Of a stretch of DNA of 64,000 bases, positions 43,376 through 52,113 are shown in pieces; positions within the stretch are counted from its first letter, which is position 1; each line of letters opens with the position of its first letter. Made by a program: the position numbers and the translations under genes. The notes below the pieces were generated by a model. That model was not told the DNA's origin. It ran no database searches and was given only the letters and a program-made list of their open reading frames with translations. This DNA comes from Bacillota bacterium (lineage in GTDB: Bacteria > Bacillota > Clostridia > Christensenellales > Aristaeellaceae), in the NCBI GenBank assembly GCA_023416585.1, contig JAEZHM010000154.1, forward strand, positions 292,748-356,747, given 5' to 3'.

Positions 43376-43981
43376 ATGATAAAAAATGTGATCTTTGATA
43401 TGGGCAACGTACTCCGCGATTTTGCGCCCATGCGCTGCATTCTTCCTTATATAAAAGGGGATGATGCGCTGCTCTTAAGGGATGAGCTGTTCGGCAAGGA
43501 GGAATGGCGCCTTCTGGACCGGGGCGACATTACCTATGAGGAGTTGGCGGCTCGAGTAAAACTGCGCCTTCCTAAACGGCTGCATGATACGCTTGATGAA
43601 ATCATTGCCCACTGGCATGAATATATGCCGGAGGACCCTGAAATGACGGAGCTTGTGAAGTTACTGAAGGCAAATGGCTATCGCATGTACCTTTTATCCA
43701 ACGCCAGCGTAAGGTTTTCTGTATACAAAGACAGCTTTGAGGCTTTGAAATATTTTGAAGGAGCTATCGTCTCCGCATTCTATCAAACAATGAAGCCGGA
43801 AGAAAAGATCTACCGTATTTTGTTTGACAACTACAAGCTAAAGCCCGAAGAGTGCTTTTTTATTGATGATAACCCGGATAATGTGGAAGCTGGGCGCAAG
43901 CTTCGTATGGAAGGCCATGTGTTTACGGGGGATAAGTCTGCCTTGAAGGCTGCGCTTGACGCCCATGGCATCATTGTATAA
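43376..43981 (+). CDS. HAD family hydrolase (YihX-like)
   Basis: 201 residues with HAD motifs: nucleophile in VIFDMGNVLRDF, Ser/Asn in YLLSNAS, Lys in MKPEEKIY and the acidic FFIDDNPDNVEAG. The DMG form, without the second Asp, occurs in YihX-type sugar-phosphate phosphatases. ATG 43376 lies five bases after GGAGG; ATG 43364 has no site. Substrate unknown. Confidence 0.88.
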   Translation: MIKNVIFDMGNVLRDFAPMRCILPYIKGDDALLLRDELFGKEEWRLLDRGDITYEELAARVKLRLPKRLHDTLDEIIAHWHEYMPEDPEMTELVKLLKANGYRMYLLSNASVRFSVYKDSFEALKYFEGAIVSAFYQTMKPEEKIYRILFDNYKLKPEECFFIDDNPDNVEAGRKLRMEGHVFTGDKSALKAALDAHGIIV

Positions 43982-44059
43982 GAGCCGACTTTTTCCTTTC
44001 AAGTTCTCGTTATTTATTTTCCGCTCTTACAACCACCAGCTTAAAGATATAGCAAAAAG

Positions 44060-44095
44060 CAATGACCATCGGCTGAGCCGGTGGTCATTGTTTTT
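44060..44095 (+). terminator. Strong terminator after the HAD gene
   Basis: 13-bp stem (44060-44072 with 44078-44090; core AATGACCATCGG/CCGGTGGTCATT) followed by TTTTT. A minus-strand gene ends at 44150 beyond it. Confidence 0.85.
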
Positions 44096-44149
44096 GTTTC
44101 ACAATATCCATTTGCAGCTTTTTTAGCTTGCCTTTCTTCCATGGTGAAA

Positions 44150-44914
44150 TTATGGTTTCACCGCCCGGGTGGCAATGAATTGTGGAAAGTACTCCCTAAG
44201 AACCCCTTGCTGGCTGCGGTCTTCATACAAATCGGTCAAAATAAATCCGGCCTTGAGCTGGCCGCCTATTTGTTCCTCCATAGTATGACTGAACTGGATG
44301 CCGTCATTGTTGTCCATCGATTTTTTGTACAGAGCCTCATCCTTGAGCGGGTTGAATGGAAGTTTGTTGGCCGCTACAAGGGGTAGATTGTCAATATCGT
44401 CAAATAAGAAGTTGATGCCGTTGTCCATACCGGCAAGAAGAATGCCGCCTTTTTTCAAAACCCTGAAGCATTCGCTCCATACGTGATACACATCTTCGAC
44501 ATAACTGTTTGATACCGGATGGAATATGATATCAAAGCTGCCATCATCAAACGGAAATCGCTTTGTCATATCTGCCTTAACAATCTCAATGGAATAGCCT
44601 TCCTGCCTGGAAACAAGCCTTTCGCTGTCTAACTGGCTGTCGGAATAGTCAAGCACGGTACATCGTGCGCCTATGGCTGCGAACAAAGGCATTTGCTGGC
44701 CGCCGCCGCTGGCAAGCCCAAGCAGATTTACATCCACAAGCTGCGGGAACCATGATTTGGGAACGAAACGTGTCGGGGTCAGCAATACGTCCCACCGTCC
44801 GTTTTGTGCCTGTACATATTCCTCATGAGAAATGGGGATGCCCCATTCCCAGCCATCCTTCACCCAGCTATCTATGGTTTTCGAATTCAACTCCGTATAG
44901 TTATTGCTATTCAT
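44150..44914 (-). CDS. Class I SAM-dependent methyltransferase
   Basis: 254 residues. SAM-binding motif I is LLGLASGGGQQMPLFAAIGA, motif II VLDYSDSQLDSERL and the DPFDDGSFDII-like FDDGSFDIIFHPVSNSY. N-terminus WVKDGWEWGIPIS is shared by a group of small-molecule methyltransferases. AAGGAG precedes ATG 44914. Substrate not known. Confidence 0.87.
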   Translation of the reverse strand: MNSNNYTELNSKTIDSWVKDGWEWGIPISHEEYVQAQNGRWDVLLTPTRFVPKSWFPQLVDVNLLGLASGGGQQMPLFAAIGARCTVLDYSDSQLDSERLVSRQEGYSIEIVKADMTKRFPFDDGSFDIIFHPVSNSYVEDVYHVWSECFRVLKKGGILLAGMDNGINFLFDDIDNLPLVAANKLPFNPLKDEALYKKSMDNNDGIQFSHTMEEQIGGQLKAGFILTDLYEDRSQQGVLREYFPQFIATRAVKP

Positions 44915-45299
44915 ATAAAATCTCCTTTTCTAACAAAAATTTGTATACAGTTTGGGATAAATCATTTTATCATAAAAAGGTGTCATAGGTAAACAATGGT
45001 ATTTTATATGCGGATTTTGATCTTTCGCAAATCTTACAACGTTATAGCTGCATGCGCACACAAATCTTTTATATTGTCAATGTACAGAATTATATTTGGC
45101 GGCGTGCTGCTCCTGAGTGTGTCTGTTGGGCTGCCTGACGTTCTGTTCATGGTGAATTGCTGTCTCAGGGAGCCATCGACCACACATAGGAATATATCCA
45201 TCCGGGATGGCGGAATGGAAGGGCGTAATGAGGCATTTGCTTTGGCTGTGCTCTAAAATCTAGCGACTTGTAATAACGGCAAAAAGGTGGGGAAGTTCG
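44915..45299. other. Upstream region of pstB
   Basis: 385 nt between divergent genes. I see no pstS, pstC or pstA remnant, no convincing promoter pair and no Pho-box repeat. An 86-codon open frame (44996-45256) has no ribosome site and is not called. Confidence 0.5.
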
Positions 45300-46046
45300 G
45301 TGAAAATTGAGCTTACACAGATCAATCTGCATTATGGTACGCTGCATGCGTTAAAGAATGTATCCCTGGATATTCGGGAAAAAGAAATTACGGCTTTCAT
45401 TGGCCCATCCGGATGTGGAAAATCGACGTTGCTTAAAACACTGAATCGTATGAATGATTTGGTGGAAGGATGCAAGATAGAAGGAAAAGTGCTTTTTGAT
45501 GGCAAAGATATTTATCAGGAACTGGATGTAACAGATTTACGGCGCCGTGTTGGCATGGTTTTTCAAAAACCCAATCCTTTCCCCATGAGTATATATGACA
45601 ATATTGCCTATGGACCCAGGACACATGGCATGCGCATGAAAGCGGATCTGGACAACCTGGTGGAAAAAAGCCTTCGGCAGGCCGCCATTTGGGATGAGGT
45701 GAAGGATCGGTTGAAAAAAAGCGCCTTAAGCCTCTCCGGCGGGCAGCAGCAGCGTGTTTGCATCGCAAGAGCCTTGGCCGTATCCCCCGAAGTGCTTCTT
45801 ATGGATGAGCCTACCTCCGCGCTGGACCCCATATCCACCAGCCGCATTGAGGATCTGATGATGGAGCTGAAGGCACATTACACCATCGTCATCGTCACCC
45901 ATAATATGCAGCAGGCGGCCCGCATTTCAGACAGGACAGCGTTCTTCCTCCATGGGGAAGTCGTAGAATACAACGATACCTTGACGTTGTTTGCCCATCC
46001 CCAAGAAGCAAAAACGGAAGATTATATCACGGGGAGGTTTGGATGA
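45300..46046 (+). CDS. pstB: Phosphate ABC transporter ATPase PstB
   Basis: 248 residues with the PstB pattern: ITAFIGPSGCGKSTLLKTLN, GMVFQKPNPFPMSIYDNI, LSGGQQQRVCIARALA, VLLMDEPTSALDPIS and IVTHNMQQAARISD. It normally energises PstSCA phosphate uptake, but those genes are not here. GTG 45300 follows GGGGAAG. It overlaps phoU by four bases (ATGA). Confidence 0.95.
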   Translation: MKIELTQINLHYGTLHALKNVSLDIREKEITAFIGPSGCGKSTLLKTLNRMNDLVEGCKIEGKVLFDGKDIYQELDVTDLRRRVGMVFQKPNPFPMSIYDNIAYGPRTHGMRMKADLDNLVEKSLRQAAIWDEVKDRLKKSALSLSGGQQQRVCIARALAVSPEVLLMDEPTSALDPISTSRIEDLMMELKAHYTIVIVTHNMQQAARISDRTAFFLHGEVVEYNDTLTLFAHPQEAKTEDYITGRFG

Positions 46047-46717
46047 TGCGCAGCAAGTTCCAGCGGGAGATGCAGGAATTGAATGAAGAATTGAAACGCA
46101 TGAGCCAATTTATAGAGGAAACATTAACGAGTGCCATGGAAGCTTTGCGCACCGGCAGTCAAACACTTGCCAGGCAGGTGTATGAAAATGACCACATAGC
46201 AGATGAACTGGAACTGTCCATTGAGCGTAAGTCGCTTTTGATCCTTCTTTCAGAGCAGCCGGTTGCCAAGGATTTGCGCATCATATCCACAGCGCTGAAA
46301 ATGATCACCGATATGGAACGTATTTGCGATCAAGGGGCGGATATTGCCGAAATTGTGCTTCACTTGGGCGAAGAACCAAATGCCAGGCCGGCACAGCTGT
46401 ATACTATGGCCGAAAAATGCGTTATTATGGTGAAGGAAGCCATTCATGCCTTTTTGATGGATGATACCATGCTGGCCGAAGCGGTGATCCAAAGTGACGA
46501 TGAAATTGACCGTTTGTTTATGCAAGTGCGCGGCGATTTGGTGGAGGATATTTTGAAGGACCCATCCAGTTCAAGCCGGAAGATGGATGAACTGATGATC
46601 GCAAAATATTTGGAACGCATCGGCGACCATGCGCAGAATATTGCCGAATGGGTGATTTTCATGGTACATGGAGTAAAATACAACAGCAAGAATGGTGAAA
46701 GTACAAGGATTTTGTAA
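46043..46717 (+). CDS. phoU: Phosphate signalling protein PhoU
   Basis: 224 residues, all helical, with two PhoU repeats (FIEETLTSAMEALRTGS...DHIADELE; VKEAIHAFLMDDTMLAEAVI...DEIDRLF) and the ERIGDHAQNIAEW metal-binding motif. PhoU links PstB to PhoR and represses the Pho regulon in plentiful phosphate. Confidence 0.95.
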   Translation: MMRSKFQREMQELNEELKRMSQFIEETLTSAMEALRTGSQTLARQVYENDHIADELELSIERKSLLILLSEQPVAKDLRIISTALKMITDMERICDQGADIAEIVLHLGEEPNARPAQLYTMAEKCVIMVKEAIHAFLMDDTMLAEAVIQSDDEIDRLFMQVRGDLVEDILKDPSSSSRKMDELMIAKYLERIGDHAQNIAEWVIFMVHGVKYNSKNGESTRIL

Positions 46718-46824
46718 AGCCACCATAACGGTGTTCAATTTTCATGTACAAAAACAACCATGGAATGGGTGATCTTCGCGGTGGCATGCGAACATAGAAC
46801 AGACAGATTTTGTGAGGTATAGTG

Positions 46825-47508
46825 ATGGCGAAGGTATATATTGTAGAAGATGATGAGAACATCGGTGAGCTGATTGCAGCAACGCTTTCGGCTGCGGGTC
46901 ACGAAACGCTGCTGATTCCCAATGCGGAAAGGCTGGCGGAGCGGATGAGGCAGGAATCGCCCCAGCTTTTGCTGCTGGACATCATGCTCCCCGGCAAGGA
47001 TGGCTGGGCAATTTTGAAATCCTGGAAGGAGACGGCGGAGACTGCCGCCATCCCTGTAATCATTCTTTCCGCCAAGGGTGAGGAACTGGACAAGGTACGG
47101 GGGCTGGAGATGGGCGCCGAAGACTACATTACAAAGCCCTTTGGCGTGCTGGAACTGCAGGCTAGGGTCAAGACGGCTTTGCGGCGCATGGAGGACGGGG
47201 GCAGCATTCTGCGGCTTCAGGATCTAGCCATGGATTTTGACAAGAAAGAAGTTAAAAAGGATGGCATACCAGTCAAATTAACGCACCAGGAACTGGAGTT
47301 GCTGGAATACTTAAGCCGCCACGCAGGCTTTGTTGTCAGCCGGGACAGGCTTTTGGAAAATGTGTGGGGCTACGATTTCAGCGGTGAGACCACAAGAACA
47401 GTGGACTTTCACGTGCGCTCCCTGCGCATGAAGCTGGGGGACAGCGCCGACAATCCCAAATATATTGAAACGGTGCGTGGCTACGGCTACCGTATGAAGA
47501 AGGACTGA
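46825..47508 (+). CDS. phoB: Pho-type response regulator
   Basis: 227 residues: receiver domain with phospho-acceptor Asp52 (LLLLDIMLPGKDGW), Lys in DYITKPFG, and an OmpR/PhoB winged helix (LTHQELELLEYLSRHAG; TRTVDFHVRSLRMKLGD; RGYGYRMKKD). GAGGT lies six bases before ATG 46825. Position after phoU and before the kinase supports PhoB/PhoP identity. Confidence 0.92.
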   Translation: MAKVYIVEDDENIGELIAATLSAAGHETLLIPNAERLAERMRQESPQLLLLDIMLPGKDGWAILKSWKETAETAAIPVIILSAKGEELDKVRGLEMGAEDYITKPFGVLELQARVKTALRRMEDGGSILRLQDLAMDFDKKEVKKDGIPVKLTHQELELLEYLSRHAGFVVSRDRLLENVWGYDFSGETTRTVDFHVRSLRMKLGDSADNPKYIETVRGYGYRMKKD

Positions 47509-47517
47509 TATTAGGCT

Positions 47518-48903
47518 ATGAAGCGGTATGTGAAGCGCTTAAGCTTTATCGGCGCGCTTGTCATTATGCTGACACTTGTTACAGGCTGCATCGTTGTTTT
47601 CAACAGTGTTCAGCAGAAAACGGTGCGGGATAACCTGACGGCGCTTATTCATACTGCCGATGTATTCATACAGAATACACCTGATGAACTTCATGCGCTG
47701 GCTGAAAAAGTCTCCTCAGTCGATACCCGGCTGCGGGTTACCTTTTTGGATAACGCAGGCAAGGTGCTTTCCGACAGCATGGCCGATGCGGATACCATGG
47801 AATCACATGCAAGCCGCCCTGAGGTTAAAAAAGCCATGGCAGGGGATATCGGCACAGATGTCCGCCATAGCGCCACCACAGGGCTGCAAACCATCTATGC
47901 CGCAAAGCGTGTAGGTGACAGCCTGATCCTGCGCCTTTCCTATCCCGTATCCACCACCCGGGAATTTCTGGGGCTGCTGCTGCCGGTGGTTGCGGGTTTG
48001 GTTCTTACTTTGATTGCTGCCGTTCCCTTATTTGCGAACCAATTAAGCAAAAAGGTAACTCATCCCTTGATTTTAATCAACAACATACTTATGGATAAGG
48101 GCGGCGAAACCCTGCTGATGGAAGACGCCGACCGTGCGGAGCCAGAGGTGCGGCCCATTCTATCCAATATCAGCTATCTGATTGAAAAGCTGAAATATGA
48201 TTTTGAAGAAGTGCAAAAGACGCACAGGCTGCGGACCGACTTTGTGGCCAACGCCTCCCATGAGCTGAAATCACCCCTCACCTCCATCAAGGGCTTTGCG
48301 GAGCTTTTGGCGGGGGATATGGTGCCCGATACGGAGAAGCAAAAAATATATTTGAAGCGCATTGTTTCGGAAAGCGACCGGCTTTTAAATATTATCAACG
48401 ACATCCTGCGCCTTTCCAAAGCGGAGAGCAAGGTGATGGAAAAGACGGAGCTTGTTAAGTTGCAGCCAATGGCCAAAGATGTGGCGCAAGCGCTGGAACC
48501 GCTGGCGCGCACAAGGGGGATTTCCATCACCCTGGACGGCACAGGTGTGGTGACAGCCAATCCCAGGGATATTTGGGAGCTTACGTACAACCTGGTGGAC
48601 AACGCCATCCGTTACGGAAAGCAGGGCGGCCATGTAATGATCCATCTGGGAGACTACTTCCTGTCGGTGGAGGATGATGGAATCGGCATAGAGGAAGAGC
48701 AGCTGACACGGATATTTGAAAGGTTCTACCGTATCGATAAATCCCATAGCCGGCAGACGGGCGGTACGGGCCTCGGCCTTTCCATCGTAAAGCATATAGC
48801 CCAAAACTATGGCGCAATGGTACAGGTAAAGAGCAGGCCGGGAGAGGGGAGCACTTTCTCCCTGCAGTTCCCTTACGATGTCGCTTCGGATAACCAAAAG
48901 TAA
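47518..48903 (+). CDS. phoR: Pho-type sensor histidine kinase
   Basis: 461 residues: TM1 (about 11-33), an extracytoplasmic sensor of about 120 residues, TM2 (about 148-176), then HisKA with His248 in NASHELKSPLTSIKGFAEL and HATPase motifs NLVDNAIRYGK, VEDDGIGIEEEQ, and GGTGLGLSIVKH. It phosphorylates the preceding response regulator. It starts nine nt after phoB. Without PAS domain, so similar to the clostridial short PhoR type. Confidence 0.9.
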   Translation: MKRYVKRLSFIGALVIMLTLVTGCIVVFNSVQQKTVRDNLTALIHTADVFIQNTPDELHALAEKVSSVDTRLRVTFLDNAGKVLSDSMADADTMESHASRPEVKKAMAGDIGTDVRHSATTGLQTIYAAKRVGDSLILRLSYPVSTTREFLGLLLPVVAGLVLTLIAAVPLFANQLSKKVTHPLILINNILMDKGGETLLMEDADRAEPEVRPILSNISYLIEKLKYDFEEVQKTHRLRTDFVANASHELKSPLTSIKGFAELLAGDMVPDTEKQKIYLKRIVSESDRLLNIINDILRLSKAESKVMEKTELVKLQPMAKDVAQALEPLARTRGISITLDGTGVVTANPRDIWELTYNLVDNAIRYGKQGGHVMIHLGDYFLSVEDDGIGIEEEQLTRIFERFYRIDKSHSRQTGGTGLGLSIVKHIAQNYGAMVQVKSRPGEGSTFSLQFPYDVASDNQK

Positions 48904-48999
48904 CATGGCAGTCTCATTTGAAAAGTTATTCAGCGGAGAATAAACTGGAAGACAATTTTTTCTATCTGGACAGTTGACGAACAGAAGGAGGCATTCATC

Positions 49000-49398
49000 A
49001 TGATTTCACCGGCCATCCATTTGCCAGGAACCTGCAGCGAGGCGATTCGTTTTTATGAAAACGCCTTTCATGCTACGGACATACATATTGACTATTACCG
49101 CAATGCACCCACTGATTCGGGTATGAAGATCACAGAGGATATGAAAGATCTTGTGATGCATGCAAGCATGACCATATGCGGTACACCTGTCAATCTCAGT
49201 GATTCGGTGGATCCATTAAGTGCCGGCAACATGATTTGCCTGAACGTGTTTTTTAGTACCGCGGATGATGTATGCCATGCCTATGAAAAGCTGAAAGAAG
49301 GCGGCAAGGTGGCAGTGGAATTGGGCCCGCAATTCTTTAGCCCTATGTACGGCTCGATAGAGGATAAATTCGGGATTAAATGGCAACTTATTTCCTGA
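49000..49398 (+). CDS. VOC family (PhnB-like) protein
   Basis: 132 residues. Glyoxalase/bleomycin-resistance fold of the PhnB type: IHLPGTCSEAIRFYENAFHA, MHASMTICGTPVNLSD, FGIKWQLIS at the end. GAAGGAGG precedes ATG 49000. Function cannot be told from sequence. Confidence 0.85.
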   Translation: MISPAIHLPGTCSEAIRFYENAFHATDIHIDYYRNAPTDSGMKITEDMKDLVMHASMTICGTPVNLSDSVDPLSAGNMICLNVFFSTADDVCHAYEKLKEGGKVAVELGPQFFSPMYGSIEDKFGIKWQLIS

Positions 49399-49564
49399 GT
49401 ATATCAAATCATTGGTATGCAATTTCACTACTGCTTCAGCAGATATAAACATATTTCGAAAATCATTCCACGGTACAGACACAAACGAAAGCAGTTAAGC
49501 CTTTCCTTCGTCAGGCTTTTCATATATAATATAAGTTGAAATGTTTTTTTACCGGAGGAAAACC

Positions 49565-50167
49565 ATGCGTCCAACATACGAACAATCCTGGGAGCTCTTG
49601 CGGCGCTATAACAAGGAGCCGTTCCATCTTCAGCATGCATTGACGGTATCAGGGGTTATGGAGGAAATGGCAAAACTCTTGGGTTATGAAGAAGAAAAGG
49701 AATTCTGGTCCATTGTAGGGCTTTTGCACGACCTGGATTTTGAAATGTATCCCGAGGAACATTGCATCAAGGTTCAGGAGATCATGATGGCGGAGGATAT
49801 CGACGAGCAGATCATTCACGCATGTGCCTCCCATGGCTACGGGCTCACAGTGGATGTGAGGCCCGAGCACGAAATGGAAAAGGTACTTTTTGCCGTGGAT
49901 GAGCTGACTGGTCTAATCGGCGCGGCAGCGAAAATGCGGCCATCCAAATCCGTACAGGATATGGAGCTGAAATCGCTCATGAAGAAATATAAATCGCCCA
50001 GCTTTGCTGCGGGCTGCTCCAGGCAGGTCATTGAGCAGGGGGCCGACATGCTTCATTGGCCGCTGGAAGAATTGATTGAGCGGACCATTTCGGCCATGCG
50101 TGTTCATGAGGAAGAGATCAACCAAAAGATGGATATTATCCGCGGGGAAAGCGAGGAAAGCGCTTGA
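49565..50167 (+). CDS. HD domain hydrolase-like protein
   Basis: 200 residues. HD phosphohydrolase signature: FHLQHALTVSGVMEEMAKLL, GLLHDLDFEMYPE, HACASHGYG, and VLFAVDELTGLIGAAAKMRP. Likely metal-dependent. Good site CGGAGG before ATG 49565. It overlaps tcdA by four bases, an uncommon coupling. Confidence 0.87.
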   Translation: MRPTYEQSWELLRRYNKEPFHLQHALTVSGVMEEMAKLLGYEEEKEFWSIVGLLHDLDFEMYPEEHCIKVQEIMMAEDIDEQIIHACASHGYGLTVDVRPEHEMEKVLFAVDELTGLIGAAAKMRPSKSVQDMELKSLMKKYKSPSFAAGCSRQVIEQGADMLHWPLEELIERTISAMRVHEEEINQKMDIIRGESEESA

Positions 50168-50919
50168 ACGCATTCTCCCGTACGGAGTTATTGCTAGGCT
50201 GTGATGCCATGGAAAAACTGTCGGGAGCCAGCGTGGCGGTTTTCGGTATCGGTGGCGTGGGCTCCTATTGCGTGGAGGCGCTAACACGCAGCGGAATCGG
50301 CCGCATCGATCTGATCGACGACGACTGCGTCTGCCTTACCAACATCAACCGGCAGCTGATCGCCACCCGCAAAACCGTTGGCAAGCCTAAGGTAGAGGTC
50401 ATGCGGGAACGCATGCTGGATATCAACCCGAAGGTGCAGGGACAGGATTTTCAAATGTTCTATACTGTCCAGAACGCGGATGAGTTTGATTTGACGCCCT
50501 ATGATTACGTGGTGGATGCCATTGACACCGTATCCGCCAAATTGAAGCTGGTGGAAAAGGCGCATGAGGCTGGAATCAGGATCATCAGCTGCATGGGTGC
50601 CGGGAACAAACTGGATCCTACCCGTTTTGAGGTGGCCGATATTTACAAAACTTCCGTGTGCCCATTGGCCAAGGTGATGCGCTCGGAACTGCGCAAGAGA
50701 AACATCCCCTCTCTGAAGGTGGTATACTCCAAAGAAGAGGTAAAGGAGCCCATCGAAACGGAGGAGACAAGCTGCAAGCATCGCTGTGTATGCCCACCGG
50801 AAGCAAAGCGGACCTGCGCCATCCGGCGCCAGGTGCCTGGCAGCATTTCTTTTGTGCCTGCTGTGGCTGGGCTTATATTAGCCGGGGAAGTCATCAAAGA
50901 TATTTCCGGCGTACGCTGA
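50164..50919 (+). CDS. tcdA: tRNA threonylcarbamoyladenosine dehydratase (TcdA/CsdL)
   Basis: 251 residues of the E1/ThiF fold: ASVAVFGIGGVGSYCVEALT, DLIDDDCVCLTNINRQLIA, YVVDAIDTVSAKLKLVEKA, CMGAGNKLDPTRFEVADIYK. It cyclises t6A to ct6A in tRNAs. Start codon TTG 50164 overlaps the HD gene stop (TTGA). Confidence 0.93.
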   Translation: MNAFSRTELLLGCDAMEKLSGASVAVFGIGGVGSYCVEALTRSGIGRIDLIDDDCVCLTNINRQLIATRKTVGKPKVEVMRERMLDINPKVQGQDFQMFYTVQNADEFDLTPYDYVVDAIDTVSAKLKLVEKAHEAGIRIISCMGAGNKLDPTRFEVADIYKTSVCPLAKVMRSELRKRNIPSLKVVYSKEEVKEPIETEETSCKHRCVCPPEAKRTCAIRRQVPGSISFVPAVAGLILAGEVIKDISGVR

Positions 50920-51028
50920 TTAAACAAAAATGAAACCGGGTGGCTTTTGCACAATCTAAGTGCAATGGCCGCCTGGTTTTCATTTTATGCTCCTATAAAT
51001 CTTATAGTATCCTTCCAGCCATGCGGAT

Positions 51029-51952
51029 TCAAAGCTCATCCTCCACCGGTTCGCACATGGGAAGATGCTCGTTCAGAAATCGTCCGACAGCTTTCATGGA
51101 CAGGCGGCTTTCTGGAAAGCCAAATACCTGGAACACATGGCACATGCCTTCCCAGCACATCAGCGTTACGGGAACGTCATCCCGACGCATGGCTGCGGCC
51201 AGTGCTTCGGCATCGCTCAAAAGCAGTTCCTTGGTACCCACATGGATCTGTACAGGCGGAAAGTTATGAAAATCAGCATGAATGGGGGAAACAAGCGGGT
51301 CTTTCATCAGGGACATGTCTCCGCCCACAAAGCTCACGGCGGCATCCCGTATGGTATGAATGTCCAAAGTCGGGTCCACGCCTGCAAGATCCCGGTAACT
51401 GTCTCCGGTCAGTTCCACATCTCCCCAAGGGGAAAGAAGCGCAATGCAGGCGGGCATAGGGCGGCCCTCCGATTTCAGCTTAAGCGAAAGCGCAAGCGCC
51501 AGGTTCCCTCCGGCACTTTCACCGGTAAAGGCAATGTTTTCAGGCGTGTATCCCTGCGAAAGAAGATAGTTGTACACCGCTAAGGCATCATTCAGCTGCG
51601 CGGGATAGGGATAATCCGGCGCTAAATGATAAGCGAATGTCATTACGTTCAGACATGTGGCTGCAGCAATTTGGCTGGCCAGTATCCGTGCCTGCAAAAT
51701 CCCGCCGGATACATAAGCGCCGCCGTGCATATGCAAAACAATGGCTTTATCGTCCATCAGGCATCCTGGTGAAACCAAGATTGCTGGAATATCCCCGACG
51801 TTTTGAAGCTTTCCGGTTGTGCCAAGCATGGGCAGACCGGCTACACGGTCCGCCGGGGCATCTATATGCATCATTCGGTCACTTAGCCTGTCAAACAAGG
51901 CACGATTGTTTCGGATTGCACTCAATATAAACTGGCTGCTTTTCGTAGGCAT
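51029..51952 (-). CDS. Alpha/beta hydrolase, hormone-sensitive-lipase type
   Basis: 307 residues. HGGAY oxyanion-hole motif (VLHMHGGAYVSGG), nucleophile in FTGESAGGNLALAL, acid near DPLVSPIHAD and His in WEGMCHVFQVFG. Esterase/lipase. Start ATG 51952 follows AGGAGG; an extension to 52027 is unneeded. It is divergent from the acyltransferase gene, sharing its promoter region. Confidence 0.88.
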   Translation of the reverse strand: MPTKSSQFILSAIRNNRALFDRLSDRMMHIDAPADRVAGLPMLGTTGKLQNVGDIPAILVSPGCLMDDKAIVLHMHGGAYVSGGILQARILASQIAAATCLNVMTFAYHLAPDYPYPAQLNDALAVYNYLLSQGYTPENIAFTGESAGGNLALALSLKLKSEGRPMPACIALLSPWGDVELTGDSYRDLAGVDPTLDIHTIRDAAVSFVGGDMSLMKDPLVSPIHADFHNFPPVQIHVGTKELLLSDAEALAAAMRRDDVPVTLMCWEGMCHVFQVFGFPESRLSMKAVGRFLNEHLPMCEPVEDEL

Positions 51953-52113
51953 ATGAATCCTCCTGATGCAGGGCGAAGAATGTACTGTGCCTTTTATCAG
52001 CATACCTTGCAATCCTAATCCGGTCAAGCTTTATTTCCATAGAAGTGCTTTTCCGCAGGCCCCAAACATGGTATAATCAACCTGTGAAAACCGGAAAGGA
52101 ACAATCATAGGCT

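Noticed and set aside
44996..45256. 86-codon open frame upstream of pstB
   Set aside because: No ribosome site and no coherent domain; likely chance in a gene-free spacer.
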